Shown here: positions 43,606-53,984 of the stretch, piece after piece
How the letters are laid out: each line of letters starts with the position of its first letter
Numbering within the stretch: the first letter of the stretch is position 1
Assembly: GCA_029339505.1 (NCBI GenBank)
Contig: JAQISU010001239.1
Location: 9,741,001 to 9,805,000 of the forward strand
Reading direction: 5' to 3'
Length of the DNA stretch: 64,000 nt
DNA from: Unio delphinus
Taxonomy: Eukaryota; Mollusca; Bivalvia; Unionida; Unionidae
Program-made: the position numbers and the translations under genes
Notes under the pieces: generated by a model
The model's input: only the letters and a program-made list of their open reading frames with translations
Database searches by the model: none
Told to the model about the DNA's origin: nothing

Positions 43606-44284
43606 CATTAATTTTAGCTTGCATATACAACTTAGATTTTTAGAATACTGTAAATCTGGAGAATATGTTCTGTACTGACTTTCTAACGAATCATTTGTGA
43701 TTATATTTTACTTACTGCCTCAGCTCTGCTATATAAATGCTCTATAATCTTTAACTGGATCACCAAGCAATATTTTACCTCTTCAATTTTCACTCTTGCA
43801 TGTACTGGGTCCAAATTTTAGTTCTGGCTTAATGCCAAACTAACAAGACATTTTAATGAACTATCCACAGAAAAACAAACAACAGGCTGGTATATTAATT
43901 TGTTTTAATTGCACAGACATTGGTTTTATCCAGGCATGGTTGAAGGTCACCTTCCTTCACTGATGTCATGCACTGTTCTCTTCATTTAGCCAGTGTATTG
44001 AGACTAAAAACTTAGGCAACAACTTATAACAAAGAGTGTTGCCCGGCTTCTAGGCTTTCTTTGCAGCTGTAATGGCCTTTCCCAGCCCATCTTTGTAAAT
44101 GGTCAAATCATAGGCGTCAAATAACTTAACCTACTAAACAGAAAAAGCAAACAAAGGACTAAAATTAGCTTGAGGGTGCCAGAAATCATTGAATGATCTT
44201 ATCAATAATAATTTTCCGAAAATCGTTGAATCATGGAGAAAAAAAACCCCACCAGCAGGTATTCTCAAGTAAAACAATAATCTA

Positions 44285-44607
44285 TACAGAGGAGGTCATC
44301 ATATTTCACCAGGATTTGTAAATATAACATCAATGATTGCAGTCAATCTTGTACATCATGTAATTGATGACAGCTGTCATATAGATCTAGAAAATCCACT
44401 CAAGCTCAGCAAGGATATATTCAATATACATTTACTCCACAAGTACCTCCTGGATATTTGATTGTACAAGAACCCATTAATGAAGTTAATTTTCAATGTC
44501 ATAATCCGTCATTATCAAGAATACATTTCAAACTTACTGAACAAAGCAGACACCATTTTGATTTACAACATGAAACTTTGTCAATAAATCTGTGCGTAAA
44601 ATCTTAA
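44285..44607 (+). pseudogene. Relic penton-like C-terminus, third element
   Basis: Translated in places, this stretch matches the C-terminal third of the penton-like protein of element A: VNITSMIAVNLVHHVID, then YIQYTFTPQVPPGYLIVQEP, RIHFKLTEQS and SINLCVKS before TAA at 44605-44607. A frame change near 44395 breaks it. It is on the + strand, opposite to the penton of adjacent element B, so it belongs to a separate, older insertion. The rest of that element is not recognisable here. Confidence 0.75.
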
Positions 44608-45178
44608 CGATTTTTGATCAAGTTGGTGATTTACAAATTAATCATAGGGATATATTATATAACGTATTATATACACAACATAGGTACTTGAAAATACCAT
44701 CAGAACAATATTTACATTGCCCTCAGTTGGGGCAGAAAAATTTAGTGTTGGCATAATTATTCATAAATACACCAATGAAGATTTTTGGGGACACAGGAAC
44801 AGTTAATTGAACTGTGGCGAGAACACATTATTATGATTATGTGTGATGGAGATCAGATTCTGAATTTAATGTTCATTTCTGTATTTTCTTTGATCGGATT
44901 AAAAACATATCAAATTCTTCAGATTGATGGGTGGATTAATACTCAAAAAATGTCATGAATAAATATATATTCGTAACATAATTTTTTCTGATGATGTTTT
45001 TTTGATTTGCTGGGCAATCAGTACTAAAAAATTATAAAAATCCATCAGATTTATGATTTTTTTTAAAAAAATTGAATCAGATTGTATTATTTTTTAAGGG
45101 TCAAACATCAAGCGATCCTCTACTTGTTTTTGATGATTTTCGATAAATTATTGCATAACACTATCAAAAATGATGTAT
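44608..45178. other. Sequence between relic penton and element B
   Basis: AT-rich, no open frame. It contains the left arm (45096-45140) of an inverted repeat whose other arm is at 59289-59333, outside the far end of element B. Confidence 0.5.
45096..45140. repeat. Outer inverted repeat arm, left
   Basis: The block GGGTCAAACATCAAGCGATC and the following TTGTTTTTGAT are mirrored with few mismatches at 59289-59333. The arms flank the AGCAGCAG-bounded ends of element B. Confidence 0.65.
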
Positions 45179-45333
45179 AGCAGCAGGGAGGTCGAATCGG
45201 ACAACTTTATAGAAGCGTCTATTTGGCAAACCAAGGCTTCCTCCAAAATTAAACAAAAAAAAAATTTCCTTGGAGACGCAAAGTCGTTGTCGCGTCTTCT
45301 GCTGCTGTGGGGGTAAAAATCGTTTTAGGATTT
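45179..45333. repeat. Left TIR of element B
   Basis: About 155 bp mirrored at 59050-59209. The outer 128 bp is framed by AGCAGCAG and CTGCTGCT, as in element A. The inner part (GGGGGTAAAAATCGTTTTAG) includes the penton stop codon. It shares only short blocks with the TIR of A, such as AAGGCTTCC. Confidence 0.85.
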
Positions 45334-47009
45334 CACAAACAGACTAATTTGTAAAGCCTCACGTCGTAAATCAGTCAGATTATTGGACTGGTCAGTGAGT
45401 TTAAAATTAATTCTCGTTAACGAAGCATTATGCCATCGCATATAGACTGGATTAATTGGATCCTCAATTAATAAAAATCCGGGTGGAGCTGATGGTGCAA
45501 ATGAATATAAAATATATCCATGCTAAGCTTGATTTGATCTTTTGAGATTTATTTGATAACTTCCTTCGATGACATCACATACTAAATTCACTGAAATCAT
45601 CGAGGATATATTGATGTTTTGAGGAGACATATGCCACCCGCCTCTGTCTGGGTCATTATTATGCTTGAGGATAGTTGTTTGTTGTGTTATTTTGTTCCAT
45701 GCGTCGTGAATCCTTTTGAAACCATCATCTATGGCATCATTGAGAAATTTTTTCATCTCTGAGACATTATATCCTGGAAACTTAAACGTTGTTATATCCT
45801 TTATGCATATATTATATTTCTTTGGAAATTCTGTTCTCGTTTGGAGGTGATGATCACCTAATATAGGGCTCCGAGTGGCCGAGTGGTCAAAAGCGCTGTC
45901 CGTTACGGACCACTGCTATCTCACCTATGTCTGCGTATGTTCGAGTCTAAGGTTCCGCAAATGTAGTTATGTGAGAAAGCTTGCCAGTAGCTTCTCGTGG
46001 GTAAGTGTTCTTTCCGGGGTTTGTCCGGTTTCTTCCTCCACCATTAATACTGACCGGCATGTATAGCCTATATTGTGCTGAAAAATGGCGTTAAACCATA
46101 AAAACAAACAAACATCACCTAATATAAATTGAATAGTTCGCAAAATTATATTCTTCCATGTCGGCGATAATTTTGTTATTTATCTCCATTTTTCTTGATG
46201 ATATTCTTTCGGTTGGGAGGAATTGTATTAATTTCCGTTATAAGTTTATTTCTAATTTGCTCAAAATTGATATTCATCTCTGTAAACTGTTTCGTAATTT
46301 ATGGTTCTTCTGTTGTAAAATATCCTGTATTATTAGCTTCTGCTATTGCTCCTAAATGATTAAAAGGAGTATCTAGCGGTAACATATATGTTAATTTAGG
46401 ACGAGTGGGTAGTATAGGTGGAGCAAAAATATGGACAATGGACGATTATGCTTTATTATAACCATGATAATCCTCCTTCATTGAAATATAATCTCATTTT
46501 TGTGGTTCGGGTAGTGGATTTTTTTCATGCCACCCTAGTATTGTTCTTATAGAACTCTGATAGATATCTATGACAAACGCGGGCGAGTTTATCTCGATGG
46601 CAGATGATAGTGTTGGTTCATGAAACATTATATCGATTTTCGATTCTTTTCCAGTAATGGATTTTATTTTACGCTGAAATTCATTACTGATCTCTTTGAT
46701 TTGGTAGGACCCAGATGGTAGCGAAACAACATTCCAGTCTGGAGTTCCGTCTTGTTTATTCTTACTCGCAAACACCAAGGAATTATTCGGTTGTTGACCA
46801 CCGAATGGTACTGATCTAATGTTAGGCCAACTGTGATACACTCGTAATTTGGCTAGTGCTATCTCCTTCACCGAAATCGCAGTGGGGAAATTCACACTGA
46901 ATTCAGGATTCGTTGAGGTTATTGAGATCATGCTGGTTTTCACTGGGGTTGTGTTTTCCGCTATTTGTTGAAGTAGTTCTTGCGATGTTGCCATTGTTAT
47001 TATACTCAT
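45325..47009 (-). pseudogene. Element B penton-like protein, SINE-interrupted
   Basis: The N-terminal half is open (47009 to 46494): EIALAKLRVYHSWPNIRS and SLPSGSYQIKEISNEF, continuing through a Gln where element A has its stop, to SSIRTILGW. The C-terminal half survives as a fragment (45756-45523: DPDRGGWHMSPQNINISSMI) and the last strands to TAA 45325-45327. A SINE (45866-46113) and shifted frames separate the halves. The first 107 bp overlap the membrane protein gene. Confidence 0.8.
45866..46113 (+). mobile_element. tRNA-derived SINE with 13-bp target duplication
   Basis: Starts GGGCTCCGAGTGGCCGAGTG (A box of a Ser/Leu-type tRNA), has the B-box GTTCGAGTCT about 60 bp later, and ends with TGGCGTTAAACC followed by AAACAAACAAAC. 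ATCACCTAATATA flanks it on both sides (45853-45865, 46114-46126). It is inserted in the element B penton gene, so it is younger than element B. The tail resembles lophotrochozoan and especially molluscan SINEs. Confidence 0.9.
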
Positions 47010-47451
47010 GTTGTTTTTCTAATTTTGACATCACGGAATCATAAACACATACCAAAAACTCACTATCGGATATTAATGTATCATCAAATGACGACGATGT
47101 CATCGAGGATAATTGGGAGTACGTGGTTGATACAACATGGAACTTAATTACATAATCCTGCAGTTTACGCTGGCTGCATGATGATATTTTTCTTGTTATC
47201 ATTGAAATAATTTTCGCGATTGTACTCGTCGCTGATATACAAATTGGAACAGCTATCGGGGCAATCATTGTCACCGATGATAGTATTATACCGTTTCTGG
47301 TGATTACATCTGATACCGAGTACACGGTAACATCAACTGCGGTGATTCTTCATCTGTATTTTTTTATTTTTACTTCATACTCCTCAGTGAGTGTTTTGAG
47401 TTTAGTTTGAAATTCACTGACCTGATCATAGCGATTCTACTGTGATGACAT
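46903..47451 (-). pseudogene. Element B membrane protein
   Basis: An open part (47325-46903) encodes GIILSSVTMIAPIAVPICIS, as in element A, then a polar tail ending NQHDLNNLNES. The upstream N-terminal part to about 47451 has stops, for example a TGA in place of an Arg codon near 47350. The C-terminal tail overlaps the penton start by 107 bp in another frame. Confidence 0.75.
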
Positions 47452-47471
47452 TTTACTTATTACAACAGAAT

Positions 47472-47849
47472 TCATTTCAGTTGTTTACTTAAATCCGCTA
47501 CGAATTCCACATACCATGTTACTGAAACCCTAGCCATATTATTATCAGTGGATGCTATTATGAATTGTTCAGTTATTTCCTTGTCGATGATCGTATATAT
47601 CATATTGTTGGCCCCAGATGAACTCGTTGATGAAATATTAAATTTAGTCGGCGACACTAGTATTAATCGATAAATACCTTTGACGGCCGCGGTGATATTT
47701 AATATGTTAGTGGATGATGTCCACGTAAATGATCCGTGTTGAATCGCGTACACGTTATTTATAATATTTTGTTGTTCGTGAGGGATTTTTATTTTTTCAA
47801 GTTTTTCTATCATCCTCGGTAGATCATCCCTGATGACGTCGTTGGTCAT
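47472..47849 (-). pseudogene. Element B fibre-like terminal domain only
   Basis: 125 open residues matching the C-terminal domain of the fibre-like protein of element A: KIPHEQQNIINNVYAIQHGS, GIYRLILVSPTKFNIS, VTWYVEF. The shaft repeats and the protease gene that should lie beyond 47850 are missing; the pX-like relic follows after about 115 bp. The open frame may be a deletion product. Confidence 0.7.
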
Positions 47850-47965
47850 TTTAATATCTTCGCGAATAACTTCTATTCGCCGATTATTCGTTGTTATTTA
47901 ATCGAGTTTTGTGCTAATATCAGCGATATCTATTTTAACATAATCGGCATTGGAACTATTGTTAG

Positions 47966-48428
47966 TAAACTGTTCCTAGTCTCAGGCCTTTTCCGCTGTA
48001 CCATGAATACGGAGTTCCTGGTAATCTTAGACCCTTTCCTGATCGTTTCTTTTTTTGTATCCCTGTCCGGTAGCTTTCTTTAGTGCCATCTCTGCCCCTG
48101 TACCAACGGCTCCTAGAGCGGCGGCTTTTGCTACCGATGGGACCGCTGCTGAAATTAATGCTGGGATCGCAGTGAGAAGTGGGAATATACCACCTGATTT
48201 TATCATGTTTTTTATTGCGACCGCAGAGAGTGATCTGAACACCTTTTTATCTTTGATGGCATTATTGAAGTGTTTTATCTGACGAGCTGTCAGTGACAAT
48301 TTATTCTAACCACCAGACATCTGATTGTGCTTCAGCGATATTGTGGTTCCACATTTTTTAGCTGATTCCGATAGCAATATTTACATTTGACCAGGAATTA
48401 ACGTAGCACTAACATGACTATATGATAT
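47966..48428 (-). pseudogene. Element B pX-like protein relic
   Basis: Recognisable as SLTARQIKHFNNAIKDKK then SGGIFPLLTAIPALISAAVP and a basic tail. The expected start is ATA (48426-48428) instead of ATG, an early stop is present and the tail is frame-shifted. Confidence 0.75.
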
Positions 48429-48460
48429 TTTGTTATTAACAGATTGATCTAATTGTTACA

Positions 48461-49891
48461 TTACATATTTTCAACTGGTGCATCAACTGCTTTCATTCGT
48501 CCACCAACACCTTCGAGTAGCATTGATTTGTCACTGAGAATTACAGCAACTGCTGTGTAACCACCAGCAGGAGCAGCGGCGGTTACACGAGCTCGAAAGT
48601 ATATTTCAACGACGGATTGTCTGGGTAAGTCAAGATGTTCCAATAAAAGGTAATAGATGGGATATAGTTTTCTAAAATCCCATTGTGATATTTGCAGACC
48701 GGTATCTACATTATTATCGCGTCCCATAAATGATAGCAAACGATGATACACGCGTGCTATTTGGTTTTGTTCGTAATTAAGTAAAATATCCTCTGTTGGT
48801 TCCTGTTGGTCGTTTACACTCAACGAGACTTCATTAACACCAAATTTATCAAATATCATACGGCTGCGTGTTTGTGAACCCAATCGCGCCTTATCCTGAA
48901 ACGCAACAAATATATGCCGTGGCGCAGAAACACCTTGTTTTGATGCCAATTGCCAAGTACATGTACCATTAACAGTACTATCCATGGTACCCGTAGTAGT
49001 TGTTAGCCAACATAGTAATGATTTGCCGCCTGTATTCATAAATGATAAAAAAATTTACTCTGTGGTGTTTGATGGAGTCATTACTGGCATCCACGGTGAT
49101 AGTTTTGTTATATTCACCTTGCCATCAGCAACACCATCACCATGCCAGAATGCATCATTATCATCAGCTTTTTGCACTAAGGCTACTGTATGCTTCGCTA
49201 AATAAATAACTTTTCTAACATTTCTACAGAATCCAAATATATGATGTAGTGGAATCGCGCATGAGAATAATCTACGATCTCCTTCCAACATTGATACGTG
49301 TGTTGCAAACCCTAGTTTGTAACGAGTACTATCACCTTTTAAAATAACAAAGGCAGCAACTTGTCTTGGTTCGTGTTCAAGAGTATCATCTGGTTGATCA
49401 GCAACTCCAGTATTTACTGGTGTCCGTAATTTAAGATACTTACTTTTATCAGCGTAATCAGTAATATCTTTAGCGAACATCATATATGGACCTGCCGATC
49501 TTGTATAATCATCAGAGTATCTTGTTAACCCCACTATTGTTGTAGCAACATCAATCTCACGCTCTATAGATTCAATCTCTTTTCCATCAATCATGTATCT
49601 AGCGCTGTTAAATAGCGCCATGATACCATTATTGACAAAGCCGACTTTGACACCATCTGCATATGGCGGATCATTAGCAGCATGATTATTTATTACGAGA
49701 TCTCCTTCTACTTCGATAAACGCTTCAGAGGGTAGAAAGTATTTGCTGGTATTCTGGACTTGACGTTCGATTCCTGATTGACTATTTGGTTGTATTGCAT
49801 GATAGGAATAATACTGATAGTTGAGAATAGAATCATTCTTGGGCACTGGGGCGTCCATATCAAACGCTGTATCATGAGCCGATTTGAACAT
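48461..49891 (-). pseudogene. Element B major capsid protein, one nonsense codon
   Basis: About 477 codons from ATG 49891 to stop 48461. A single in-frame TAA at 49055-49057 splits it. The blocks match the capsid protein of element A: KYFLPSEAFIEVEGDLV, GFVNNGIMALFNSARYMIDG, CAIPLHHIFGFCRNVRKVIY, ARVYHRLLSFMGRDNNVDTG. This is the best preserved virion gene of element B. Confidence 0.85.
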
Positions 49892-49944
49892 ATTATTATA
49901 TATTTCTTGATCTAAATTGTGATCTCGCTCGCGATTTCAAACCA

Positions 49945-50345
49945 CTTCCCGCTATCATATTTGCAGTAATATTATCCTGGACGCTGCTCAGTGATGCTAT
50001 TTTTTTTTATCCACCGCGTTATTTATTATTTTACTAATACTTTCAGGCATAATTTCCGTACATGGTAGTGGTCCTGGTTTGGTGGTTTCTTTCGCGGCCG
50101 AACTAACGCTACTAGTTTTCTTTAGCCGCAGCAATATCACCAACAGCACTAATACCCTTATCACGAATAACATCAATAGCTTTCATTGATAATTGTTTTG
50201 CGATTGGTGCTATTTTGGGAGCCATTCTTGCAAATAACCCTGCAATGGTATTGCCGAGACCATCTCCATAGTACGCTCTATAAACTTGCAATCATGAGTT
50301 TACTACACAGACAATGGTTGGTTTGTTGTGGTTGTAGTGTATGAT
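49945..50345 (-). pseudogene. Element B minor virion protein relic
   Basis: Fragments on the - strand match the protein at 28789 in element A: YRAYYGDGLGNTIAGLFARM then KQLSMKAIDVIRDKGISAVG. Stops and frame changes occur before and after. Confidence 0.75.
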
Positions 50346-50381
50346 CATCTTATTTAAATGCTATTTATCTAATGTGGTGAT

Positions 50382-51487
50382 TTAATCACTGTGGTAACCG
50401 TCTGCTAGCTCATCAATAAACTCTTGGTATACATCAATATTCATGATACCGCCTTCAAATAGTCGTCTGCAGATATCAGCTGCCTCATTAATTACTTCCG
50501 TGGAGTTTTTTCCGGCTTGTTTCCCTCCTACGAGAACTTATAATTGTGATATATCCCCGAGAATATTACTAGGACAATGAACTAGACCACCACCTGAAAA
50601 TCCTCTTAGATATCCATCTCCATTGTTTTCAGTTGTACCAGTTGCACCCTGCAAAGAGGATTGTGTTATATTAAAAAGTTGTGATTGCTCTGGTAATCTA
50701 AGAAATCCAGGATCTGATTGCTTCTCTGTAGATGATTTAGCTTTTTCTATTTCTTCAATAAAATCTCTATATGTTTTATCCTTTCTCGATGCCCTAAATG
50801 CAACTGTAAGCACACGATATAATCCATTATTCCATGATTTTTCATCAGGGAGATTATAATCATCGTGGATATACTTTCTTTTCTGATAAAAACTCGTAAC
50901 GATAAATTCGGCTATTTCTTTATTAGAATTGAATCTCATCTCTCTTATTTTATCTAATTTACCGGGAAGGAATTTATCATTGAATGCAGCTCGTCTACTA
51001 ACAATATTACCTTCTTCTTCTTCTTGTTTATTATCTTCTTCAATAATATCACCCTATTGTTGTTCAATATCACCCTCTTCTTCTTCTTTAATATCACCTA
51101 GTCGTTGTTTAACTCGTTCTAGTTGTTCTTGTTTAAGTCGTTGTTCCTGAAGTCGTGAAGCGGCTATTATATCACCAAGAAGTGTTTTCGAAGATTCCTT
51201 TGTTTGCTTGGATCTCTTTGCTATTTTTTCAAATATAGGAAGAAGGGCTGGTTTTTTTGTTGTTCCTCAGAAATATCTCCCCATATGGCTTTATCAGTGG
51301 TCGATACGACTTTTCCCGTTGCAGTGGTTATTGGTTTAAATAATTGTTCAGTGTCTGTATTGAAACCAGTTTGAAATTGCTGTCTTTCTTTTTGTTTGTT
51401 TCGAACTCAATCACGAACTGGAATAAAATTCTTAATCGAAGATAATCGTTCACGTGCTAATTTAGTTGTTAGTGCTTCATTTACCAT
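50382..51487 (-). pseudogene. Element B coiled-coil protein relic
   Basis: Starts MVNEALTTKLARERL-like at 51487, as in element A, and ends GYHSD-like near 50382. A stretch rich in Glu and Gln (about 51000-51180) and several frame changes separate the two; one open part (50939-50538) covers the middle. It is more diverged than its neighbours. Confidence 0.7.
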
Positions 51488-51619
51488 TATAAATAAATGT
51501 AAGATTTAAATTGTAAGTGAAAACTCACCCCAAAAATTCTTTTGAAATTCACACTGTGTGTTATACTACCGCGTAGTGATAAATAACCTGTCTATAGAAT
51601 TTCGTTCTAGGCGAGTAGC

Positions 51620-52045
51620 TCATACCTGTGTTCCGTACCCTGTATTAATCATGTATGCATGGTGTTTTAGAGTTGTTGAGGCAATCAAAGGGGAATTTTC
51701 ATTTTGGCGGATAATCTCTTTTATTATTTTGATTTTCGAGTTAATTGTGCGTTTGATTTCATATTGTTTCCCAAATTCACTTCTGACCTTTTCGACAGCA
51801 GTAAATAACGGGAAGAACTTATTGATGTCGTTACAGAATGCAAGGGAATTATTTACTGCGTGTTGAATTCGTTTGATCAGGCCATATTCCCTTGGAAGGA
51901 CAGACCTATTATTCCGAGCGCTATCATCAATATCTTGAGATTCAGAAAAAATCTGATTACAATCTAATTTATCTGACAATTGAATTCCTTGATCTTTCAA
52001 ATTTGAAGTCTCGTTAATAATGACATTCATATTTTCGAAATTCAT
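51620..52045 (-). CDS. Element B copy of the small unknown protein
   Basis: An open frame of 141 residues. It matches the element A protein at 27057 in the blocks IQLSDKLDCNQIFSESQDID, YGLIKRIQHAVNNSLAFCND and NSKIKIIKEIIRQNEN. It has a C-terminal extension (SPLIASTTLKHHAYM). It remains open although the virion genes next to it are broken; for a gene this short that may be chance. Function is unknown. Confidence 0.6.
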   Translation of the reverse strand: MNFENMNVIINETSNLKDQGIQLSDKLDCNQIFSESQDIDDSARNNRSVLPREYGLIKRIQHAVNNSLAFCNDINKFFPLFTAVEKVRSEFGKQYEIKRTINSKIKIIKEIIRQNENSPLIASTTLKHHAYMINTGYGTQV

Positions 52046-53134
52046 ATATGAAATATTATATATTTAATATTAAATTAAAAAAAAATTAGGGGTCGTTTTT
52101 TCGTATAATATGATGAACTCCATTTTCTCTATGGTGTTATTCACATTTTATTGCGCCTAGAGATATTATTCAAGTTATATATGATGAACTCCATTCGCTT
52201 TAAGGTGTGTATTTACATCTTATTGCGCCTAGAGATATTATGCAAGTTATACATGAAAAACCCCATTTGGAACCACTCAGGTGTTATTCACATCGGAGGG
52301 ACCCAGAGGTTACATATATATAAGACAACACATCCCCATTTTGAACCCCTCACGTGTTATTCACATCTGACCGGGCCCAGAGGTACCACGAAACATAGTC
52401 TCGAGGAGGAGATCTAACTCATGAAATAACGGGTTAGAACCCCAAGAAGGTATATTTCGTGAATGGATGTCACATTACATGATATTTACAAGTATATTCA
52501 TAATGGTATTTACAATGAAAGGATATGATAATACAAGTATTTACAAATAGGACAGCACAAGACAATACAACATATAACAATGGATTATAGGTAGACACAC
52601 ATCACATACACACACGGGGCTGTTCTACATTCAAACTGAAACCACCATACCCCAACAAAATCACCCGGATTGAATGCAAAAACACATTCACACCGTGTGA
52701 TGGTGTGTGACTTATGGTGGTTTCACGGTTTGAATTTTGAATGGCTTAAAGCCTCAATACTATTGGAGACAGCATGATATATAAGCTAACTAATACATGA
52801 AAACCAATGACAGAGGTAAGCGATTTTTATTCTTTCGTGTACTTAATTATGATTACTGACAGCATTTAAAGAAAACCGAATACTTGAAAAAAGATCCAAA
52901 AAAAAAAAAAGAATTCAGTTGTTGTAATACCAACTATTTGATTCGTTTTCTCACAAAAGAAATACTTGAATATTTCCATTGAGATCCGTAGCAGTTAAAC
53001 CACAACAAAAAAGCCATTCAGTCATCGCAAAATCCCACTGAGATCATTAACTCATGTCTCTGTTTCAAAACTACACACACAAGCCCACACGAGTTATTCA
53101 CCTTGGTGTTATAACACATAGTACAAAACAGAAT
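52046..53134. other. 1.1-kb gene-free insert in element B
   Basis: The equivalent position in element A is under 50 bp. It holds four diverged repeats of about 70 bp (52109-52400, blocks GATGAACTCCATT and GGTGTTATTCACAT) and a long imperfect hairpin (52629-52649 with 52713-52735). No coding signal is present. It may be an inserted host repeat. Confidence 0.6.
52629..52735. repeat. Long hairpin with nested stem
   Basis: ATTCAAACTGAAACCACCAT at 52629 is mirrored near-perfectly at 52713-52735 with a 2-base bulge. Inside, CACACC and GGTGTG form a second small stem near 52690-52707. Confidence 0.75.
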
Positions 53135-53626
53135 TCAGACATATGTAAATTTAATTATATGTCCGGTTTGCTTGGAAATCGCTGATCTAGTGATATTCTC
53201 TGCAACATATCGTATTGAGGATCTACAAATATCGAAATACCTACCAGCTTCAGACATTAATTTAAATACTCTTTCTTCGTTATTTTCTGTATTAAATGAT
53301 TTTATAGCTTTCGTATTTTTCGAGTGTTTTCCAGTCCCTCCCCATTTGGTATTCTTAGTTTGTGTGATAGCTCGTAAATTATCCAATCTGTTATGTTGGG
53401 GGCATCCATCAATATGATCAATAACAAGACCATCCTTGATCAGTCCGTTAAATACCTCATAGACGATTCTGTGACAGTAATATTTGTTCCCTCCAGCAGT
53501 AAACATAAAATAATCCCATAAAATTGTAAACACCAACTGGTTTCTTCGTCTACGGTGTCTGACAATACCGTCACGAGATGCTTCATAACTGATATACACG
53601 GGATGTGGTTGAAAATCTTGGTTCAT
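53135..53626 (-). CDS. Element B NUMOD4/HNH endonuclease
   Basis: 163 residues, open from ATG to stop. It has the NUMOD4-like YEASRDGIVR, the HNH core CHRIVYEVFNGLIKDGLVID then HIDGCPQHNRLDNLRAITQT, and a NUMOD1-like tail with RYFDICRSSIRYVAENI. The catalytic His pair and Asn are present. It is the counterpart of the gene at 26518 in element A. With the Cys-rich and small unknown genes it forms the only group of unbroken frames in element B. Confidence 0.8.
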   Translation of the reverse strand: MNQDFQPHPVYISYEASRDGIVRHRRRRNQLVFTILWDYFMFTAGGNKYYCHRIVYEVFNGLIKDGLVIDHIDGCPQHNRLDNLRAITQTKNTKWGGTGKHSKNTKAIKSFNTENNEERVFKLMSEAGRYFDICRSSIRYVAENITRSAISKQTGHIIKFTYV

Positions 53627-53662
53627 TTACTATAATATTATTTGTCTAACTCATTATTTGGT

Positions 53663-53953
53663 TTAATTATTACTTGAGAATCTATCAATGTAGTCTTGAG
53701 GTGTTCTTATGATTTTGTCAGGGACAGAGTCATTGATGGAATCTTTGATGGAGTTTTTAACTCTATTATCATAATAGCGATTTAACTCTCTGTATCGCTT
53801 ACCTACCCCACATCGTATGCAAGGTAAGGGCCCAAAACTCCCACGATGTACGCTTTGTAAATGATATCCACAGAATTCATTTCTATATGATTTATTACAA
53901 GTGGTTACTGATCCTATCATAAGCCATTTGCAATGATTTATTATATAATACAT
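53663..53953 (-). CDS. Element B Cys/His-rich small protein
   Basis: 96 residues: CKWLMIGSVTTCNKSYRNEF, FCGYHLQS, PLPCIRCG, then KRYRELNRYYDNR and IIRTPQDYIDRF. It is shorter than the element A protein because a Gly/Val-rich stretch is absent, and one Cys of the first knuckle is Tyr. It diverges from the polymerase gene across 31 bp. Confidence 0.65.
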   Translation of the reverse strand: MYYIINHCKWLMIGSVTTCNKSYRNEFCGYHLQSVHRGSFGPLPCIRCGVGKRYRELNRYYDNRVKNSIKDSINDSVPDKIIRTPQDYIDRFSSNN

Positions 53954-53984
53954 TTCTTATTTAAATACTTGTTTTAATTATAAT

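Larger units (their letters stand above)
41090..44284. other. Intron with short tandem repeats
   Basis: Host intron left of the viral relics. It includes an 18-bp tandem repeat (43310-43436) and a TA/TG microsatellite (43531-43605). The stretch 41880-42660 is less AT-rich and may be an old repeat, but I recognise nothing in it. Confidence 0.5.

Noticed and set aside
45866..45960. tRNA gene
   Set aside because: A and B boxes are present, but the arms do not fold into a full tRNA, and a long tail with a target duplication shows it is a SINE.
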